A DNA stretch of 8,630 nt from an uncultured Eubacterium sp. (GTDB lineage Bacteria > Bacillota > Clostridia > Lachnospirales > Lachnospiraceae): positions 1 to 8,630 of the forward strand of contig CAJTTQ010000097.1 in assembly GCA_910579145.1 (NCBI GenBank). Direction: 5' to 3'. Positions 6,301-8,630 of this stretch are shown one piece after another. Positions within the stretch are counted from its first letter, which is position 1; the number at the start of each line of letters is the position of its first letter. Below the pieces are notes generated by a model. The model did not search any database and was not told the DNA's origin. It saw nothing but the letters and a program-made list of their open reading frames with translations. A program made the position numbers and the translations under genes.

Positions 6301-6631
6301 ACAATTTGTCAGTATCGAAAAAAAGATTTCGAAACGGTTTGGTCAAACGATTTTAATCTGTTGTATTCTTTTAGGACTGATTACATCTATTTTAAGCTAT
6401 ATTTCTTCCATCAGTGCAGTTTCCAACACGATTAACAGTACTTCGGACATAGCCGCGGATTATGTGGCGGCAGCGCTTAAATAGTACACGGCGATCGCGT
6501 ATGAGACGGGGAGCATCGCGCGTCTGGCCGACTCGACAAAGACAGTACAGGAAAAAGAGGCGATCCTGAAACAGCGGATCGAGGATCATGATTTTCAGGG
6601 CGGTTATCTGTTAGACAGTAAAGGGATTGAT

Positions 6632-7309
6632 GTGATTTCAGGAAACGATTTTTCAAACCAGGATTATTTCAGGGTAGCGATGAAGGGGGATACATATGTT
6701 TCTACGCCTACATATAATGAGGATACAAAGGCGGTTACTTATGCGGTTTCTGCTCCGTTATGGGAAAATGGAATTCCTGGTACCACTCCGGTTGGGGCGG
6801 TCGTTTACATTCCAAACGGTGAATTTCTGAACGAAATTATGCGATCGATCAAAGTAGGGGAGGGCGGAACAGCCTTTATGCTCGATGCGAACGGCATTAC
6901 GATAGCGGATATTGATTCGAAAAACGTCGGCGTAGAGGACAGCCTGCATTTGGGAGAGAAGAATTCTAAACTGAAAAAGTACAGTGAGATCTGTAAAAAA
7001 ATGGTTGCCGGTGAAAACGGCACAGGTACGTATTCGTACGCGGGAAAAACAAAGGTAGTTGCCTACTCGCCAGTGAAAGATATGAATGGATGGAGTATCG
7101 GGGTGGCTGCGGTACGGAATGAATTTTTAGGTATGTTCTATTTGTCGCTTGTGATTACAGTCATTTTTGTGATTGCGTTTACTGCGTTTGGTATCAGAAA
7201 TGGAGTCCTTCTTGGCAAAATGGTTGTAAAACCGATCGCGGCAGTAGTGGATCGTCTAAAGCTTTTGGCTGAAGGATTCCGGAAACAAATGATGAGACGG
7301 CAACGTTGA
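6632..7309 (+). CDS. Chemoreceptor fragment: dCache sensor, TM2 and start of HAMP
   Basis: This is the open middle piece of the disrupted chemoreceptor. The frame is actually open from 6485, just after the TAG; GTG 6632 is the first likely start, with AAAGGG a few bases upstream that may be chance. It encodes most of the dCache fold (motifs such as QDYFRVAMKGDTYVS, APLWENG and GVVYIPNGEF-like GAVVYIPNGEF), a membrane segment (FYLSLVITVIFVIAF) and the first HAMP helix (VVKPIAAVVDRLKLLAEG). It then runs into nine out-of-frame residues and a TGA at 7307-7309. It lacks the N-terminal membrane anchor, so a protein from this start would probably not be placed correctly. It is unlikely to be functional alone. 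Confidence 0.5.
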   Translation: MISGNDFSNQDYFRVAMKGDTYVSTPTYNEDTKAVTYAVSAPLWENGIPGTTPVGAVVYIPNGEFLNEIMRSIKVGEGGTAFMLDANGITIADIDSKNVGVEDSLHLGEKNSKLKKYSEICKKMVAGENGTGTYSYAGKTKVVAYSPVKDMNGWSIGVAAVRNEFLGMFYLSLVITVIFVIAFTAFGIRNGVLLGKMVVKPIAAVVDRLKLLAEGFRKQMMRRQR

Positions 7310-8247
7310 TGAGTAGTTTGTCCGAAACAGTGCAGGATCTGAAGGGAGTTATAACGGAAATTGATGATCATTTGGCCGAACTTTCAAGTGGAAATTTCCT
7401 GATCAATGTAGAAGATGACTTTAAGGGAGATTTTGCGGAGATCAGCCAGTCGTTCCGGGAAATTGTTGACTCGCTGAGCCAGGCGATGGGTGAAATTGAT
7501 AGCAATGCGGAATATGTACAAAATGGAGCAACCGACCTGTCCGGGGCAGCGCAGCAATTGGCAGAAGGAGCGACCGATCAGGCGAGCGCCATCGAAGAAC
7601 TGACAGCAACGATTACGGAAGTCTCAGAAAAGATTACTGTAAATGCCAAAAATGCCGACAATGCCAAAGGGGTTGTGGCTGATATGGGTGAGCAGATTTT
7701 AGAGAGCAATGAACACATGAAGAAAAATACAGAGGCGATGAACAATATAAAAGAAGCTTCTAATAAAATCGCTGAAATTATCGGCAGCATAGAAGAGATT
7801 GCCAGCCAGACGGCACTTTTGGCACTGAATGCGTCGATAGAGGCAGCAAGGGCCGGTGAAAATGGGAAAGGTTTTGCCGTAGTCGCGACCCAGGTAGGCG
7901 TGCTCGCAGAACAAAGTTCGGAAGCGGCCAGAAAGACCAAAGACCTGATCCAGAACGCGATTCTGGCTGTGGAAGACGGAATGCAGCTGGCAGATTCTAC
8001 CGCGAAGTCGCTGCTCCATGTTGTGGATAATGTCAAACTCGTAAACAACTCTATGGCTGAGATTGCCGAGGCATCGGATAATCAGGCGATGGCAGTCGCA
8101 CAGATCACGGAAGGCATCAATCAGATTGCGGAGGTGATCGAATCGAATACGGCTACTTCGGAAGAAAGCGCCGCGGCGTCGGAACAGTTGACGGGCCAGG
8201 CTAATGTGTTGAAGGAGCTGGTTGGAAGGTTTCAATATGTAAATTGA
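7309..8247 (+). CDS. Chemoreceptor fragment: HAMP and methyl-accepting signalling domain
   Basis: This is the open C-terminal piece (312 residues from ATG 7309; the frame is open from 7273). It holds the second HAMP helix (LMSSLSETVQDL), a second HAMP-like unit (LSSGNF...GDFAEI), and the long antiparallel coil. The tip reads QTALLALNASIEAARAGENG then KGFAVVATQVGVLAEQ, the CheA/CheW contact region. The usual DEVR/DEVG after AVVA is TQVG here. There is no C-terminal NWETF-type tether. No ribosome site precedes 7309, but the stop of the preceding frame overlaps this ATG as TGATG, so reinitiation is conceivable. If made, it would be a soluble, sensorless receptor tail. Confidence 0.55.
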   Translation: MSSLSETVQDLKGVITEIDDHLAELSSGNFLINVEDDFKGDFAEISQSFREIVDSLSQAMGEIDSNAEYVQNGATDLSGAAQQLAEGATDQASAIEELTATITEVSEKITVNAKNADNAKGVVADMGEQILESNEHMKKNTEAMNNIKEASNKIAEIIGSIEEIASQTALLALNASIEAARAGENGKGFAVVATQVGVLAEQSSEAARKTKDLIQNAILAVEDGMQLADSTAKSLLHVVDNVKLVNNSMAEIAEASDNQAMAVAQITEGINQIAEVIESNTATSEESAAASEQLTGQANVLKELVGRFQYVN

Positions 8248-8268
8248 TGTAAATAGTTTAAGTTTAGT

Positions 8269-8308
8269 AAAGCCGGAAGGTCGTTCGATGAGACATTCCG
8301 GCTTTTTT
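8269..8308 (+). terminator. Intrinsic terminator after the chemoreceptor
   Basis: AAAGCCGGAA (8269-8278) pairs perfectly with TTCCGGCTTT (8296-8305). An inner GTC/GAC pair group lies across a G-A mismatch, and the T run continues to 8308. It lies about 20 nt after the chemoreceptor stop. Confidence 0.95.
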
Positions 8309-8364
8309 CATTCTCCATTTCCTAATTGCTGAGTACTTTTTCCCCTGATTTTTCCAAAAAAAGA

Positions 8365-8393
8365 TTGATTTTGTAAAAGGAAGTAGCTATAAT
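8365..8393 (+). promoter_or_regulatory. Sigma-A promoter for the last gene
   Basis: TTGATT (8365-8370), a 17-nt spacer and a perfect TATAAT (8388-8393) are present. Transcription would start near 8400, giving a short leader of about 28 nt before the ATG at 8428. Confidence 0.85.
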
Positions 8394-8427
8394 ATAGTCA
8401 GAAAATTACAGTTACGAGGTGTTTGAA

Positions 8428-8630
8428 ATGGAGACAAAAAGATTTGCAGCACTAGAAGATTATATTAACAAAGTATATACGATCGTTCTTCTGGCGGTAC
8501 CTGGAGCCTGTCAGGCTGCGGGAATCTTATATTCCCTTGAGAAAGGCATTGGATTATTTCCAACAGTTAACTGGCTTTCATTGATTTTGTTTGATATCAC
8601 CTGTTTATTGTATCTTGCGATCGGGATCTA
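8428..8630 (+). CDS. Membrane protein of unknown function, N-terminal part (runs off window)
   Basis: Only the first 67 codons are present and the frame is still open at the window edge. The ATG is well supported: GAGGTG (8416-8421) lies 6 nt upstream and a consensus promoter lies before that. The peptide starts with a charged, probably cytoplasmic helix (METKRFAALEDYINK). Two hydrophobic segments follow, at residues ~17-36 and ~49-67, separated by a loop with YSLEKGIGLFPTVNW. There is no cleavable signal peptide. Multi-membrane N-termini of this style precede signalling domains (methyl-accepting coils or GGDEF) in some Lachnospiraceae proteins. That would suit the chemoreceptor just upstream, but it is inference from a short fragment and the domain that would settle it is missing. 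Confidence 0.8.
   Translation, partial: METKRFAALEDYINKVYTIVLLAVPGACQAAGILYSLEKGIGLFPTVNWLSLILFDITCLLYLAIGI

Larger units (their letters stand above)
6306..8247 (+). pseudogene. Methyl-accepting chemotaxis protein (dCache, two HAMP), disrupted three times
   Basis: Across three frames the region encodes one transmembrane chemoreceptor of about 645 residues. It has a membrane segment (~6350-6420), an extracellular dCache-type sensor (~6420-7120), a second membrane segment (~7129-7200), HAMP, a second HAMP-like unit (~7366-7490) and the cytoplasmic methyl-accepting coil with its hairpin tip at ~7795-7915. The TTG start leads into a stop after 16 codons unless the frame changes at the A7 tract (6318-6324); one extra A, or a -1 slip, restores MSVSKKKISKRFGQTI. 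An in-frame TAG at 6482-6484 interrupts the N-terminal part of the sensor. Near 7274-7281 a small loss in HAMP (LAEG joined to IPETND) shifts frame again. Promoter, RBS and terminator are intact. It is best read as a recent pseudogene, though sequencing error cannot be excluded for single sites. Confidence 0.85.

Noticed and set aside
7578..8235. Long minus-strand open frames opposite the chemoreceptor tail
   Set aside because: They arise from the biased codon pattern of the helical receptor on the other strand and show no protein-family features.
1..8630. CRISPR array, insertion sequence, toxin-antitoxin or defence island
   Set aside because: No spaced palindromic repeat array, transposase, terminal inverted repeats or defence-type domains were found on either strand.

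Overview
The window looks like a chromosomal stretch from an anaerobic Clostridia-type Firmicute, most likely Lachnospiraceae. This rests on the clostridial-style 23S 3' end, strong GGAGG-type ribosome binding sites, sigma-A promoters, U-tract terminators, a 7TM-PAS hybrid kinase, a dCache/double-HAMP chemoreceptor, and a secreted CBM22-CE1 esterase resembling the feruloyl esterase domain of Clostridium thermocellum XynZ. Genus is not determinable by eye. All recognisable genes are on the + strand.

Layout: (1) 1-293, the tail of an rRNA operon: 23S 3' end, tRNA-Asn(GTT) and an intrinsic terminator, with no 5S rRNA between them. (2) 322-3765, a two-gene phosphorelay unit behind a near-consensus sigma-A promoter. 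It holds a 947-residue hybrid histidine kinase (7TM, PAS, HisKA, HATPase, REC, HPt, helical tail) and, 5 nt later, a stand-alone CheY-like receiver, and it closes with a strong terminator. (3) 3766-4094, a gene-free leader with a perfect -10 box, a foldable segment and a threefold 9-bp direct repeat. (4) 4095-6076, a secreted two-CBM22 + CE1 esterase with its own terminator. (5) 6139-8308, a methyl-accepting chemotaxis protein locus with an extended -10 promoter, a ~150-nt leader, a strong RBS and a terminator. Its reading frame is broken three times: a frame change at an A7 tract, an in-frame TAG, and a small frameshifting deletion in HAMP. (6) 8365-8630, a consensus promoter and the 5' part of a membrane protein that runs off the window.

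Together the genes suggest sensing and use of plant cell-wall polysaccharide. The esterase would release hydroxycinnamoyl or similar esters from xylan outside the cell, while the kinase relay and the chemoreceptor would handle signals; a functional link between them is inference only. The least ordinary parts are the multiply disrupted chemoreceptor with its slippery A tract, the uncharacterised leader upstream of the esterase, and the rRNA operon that lacks an adjacent 5S gene. I see no CRISPR array, insertion sequence, phage gene or defence system, and no convincing wholly new multi-gene system.
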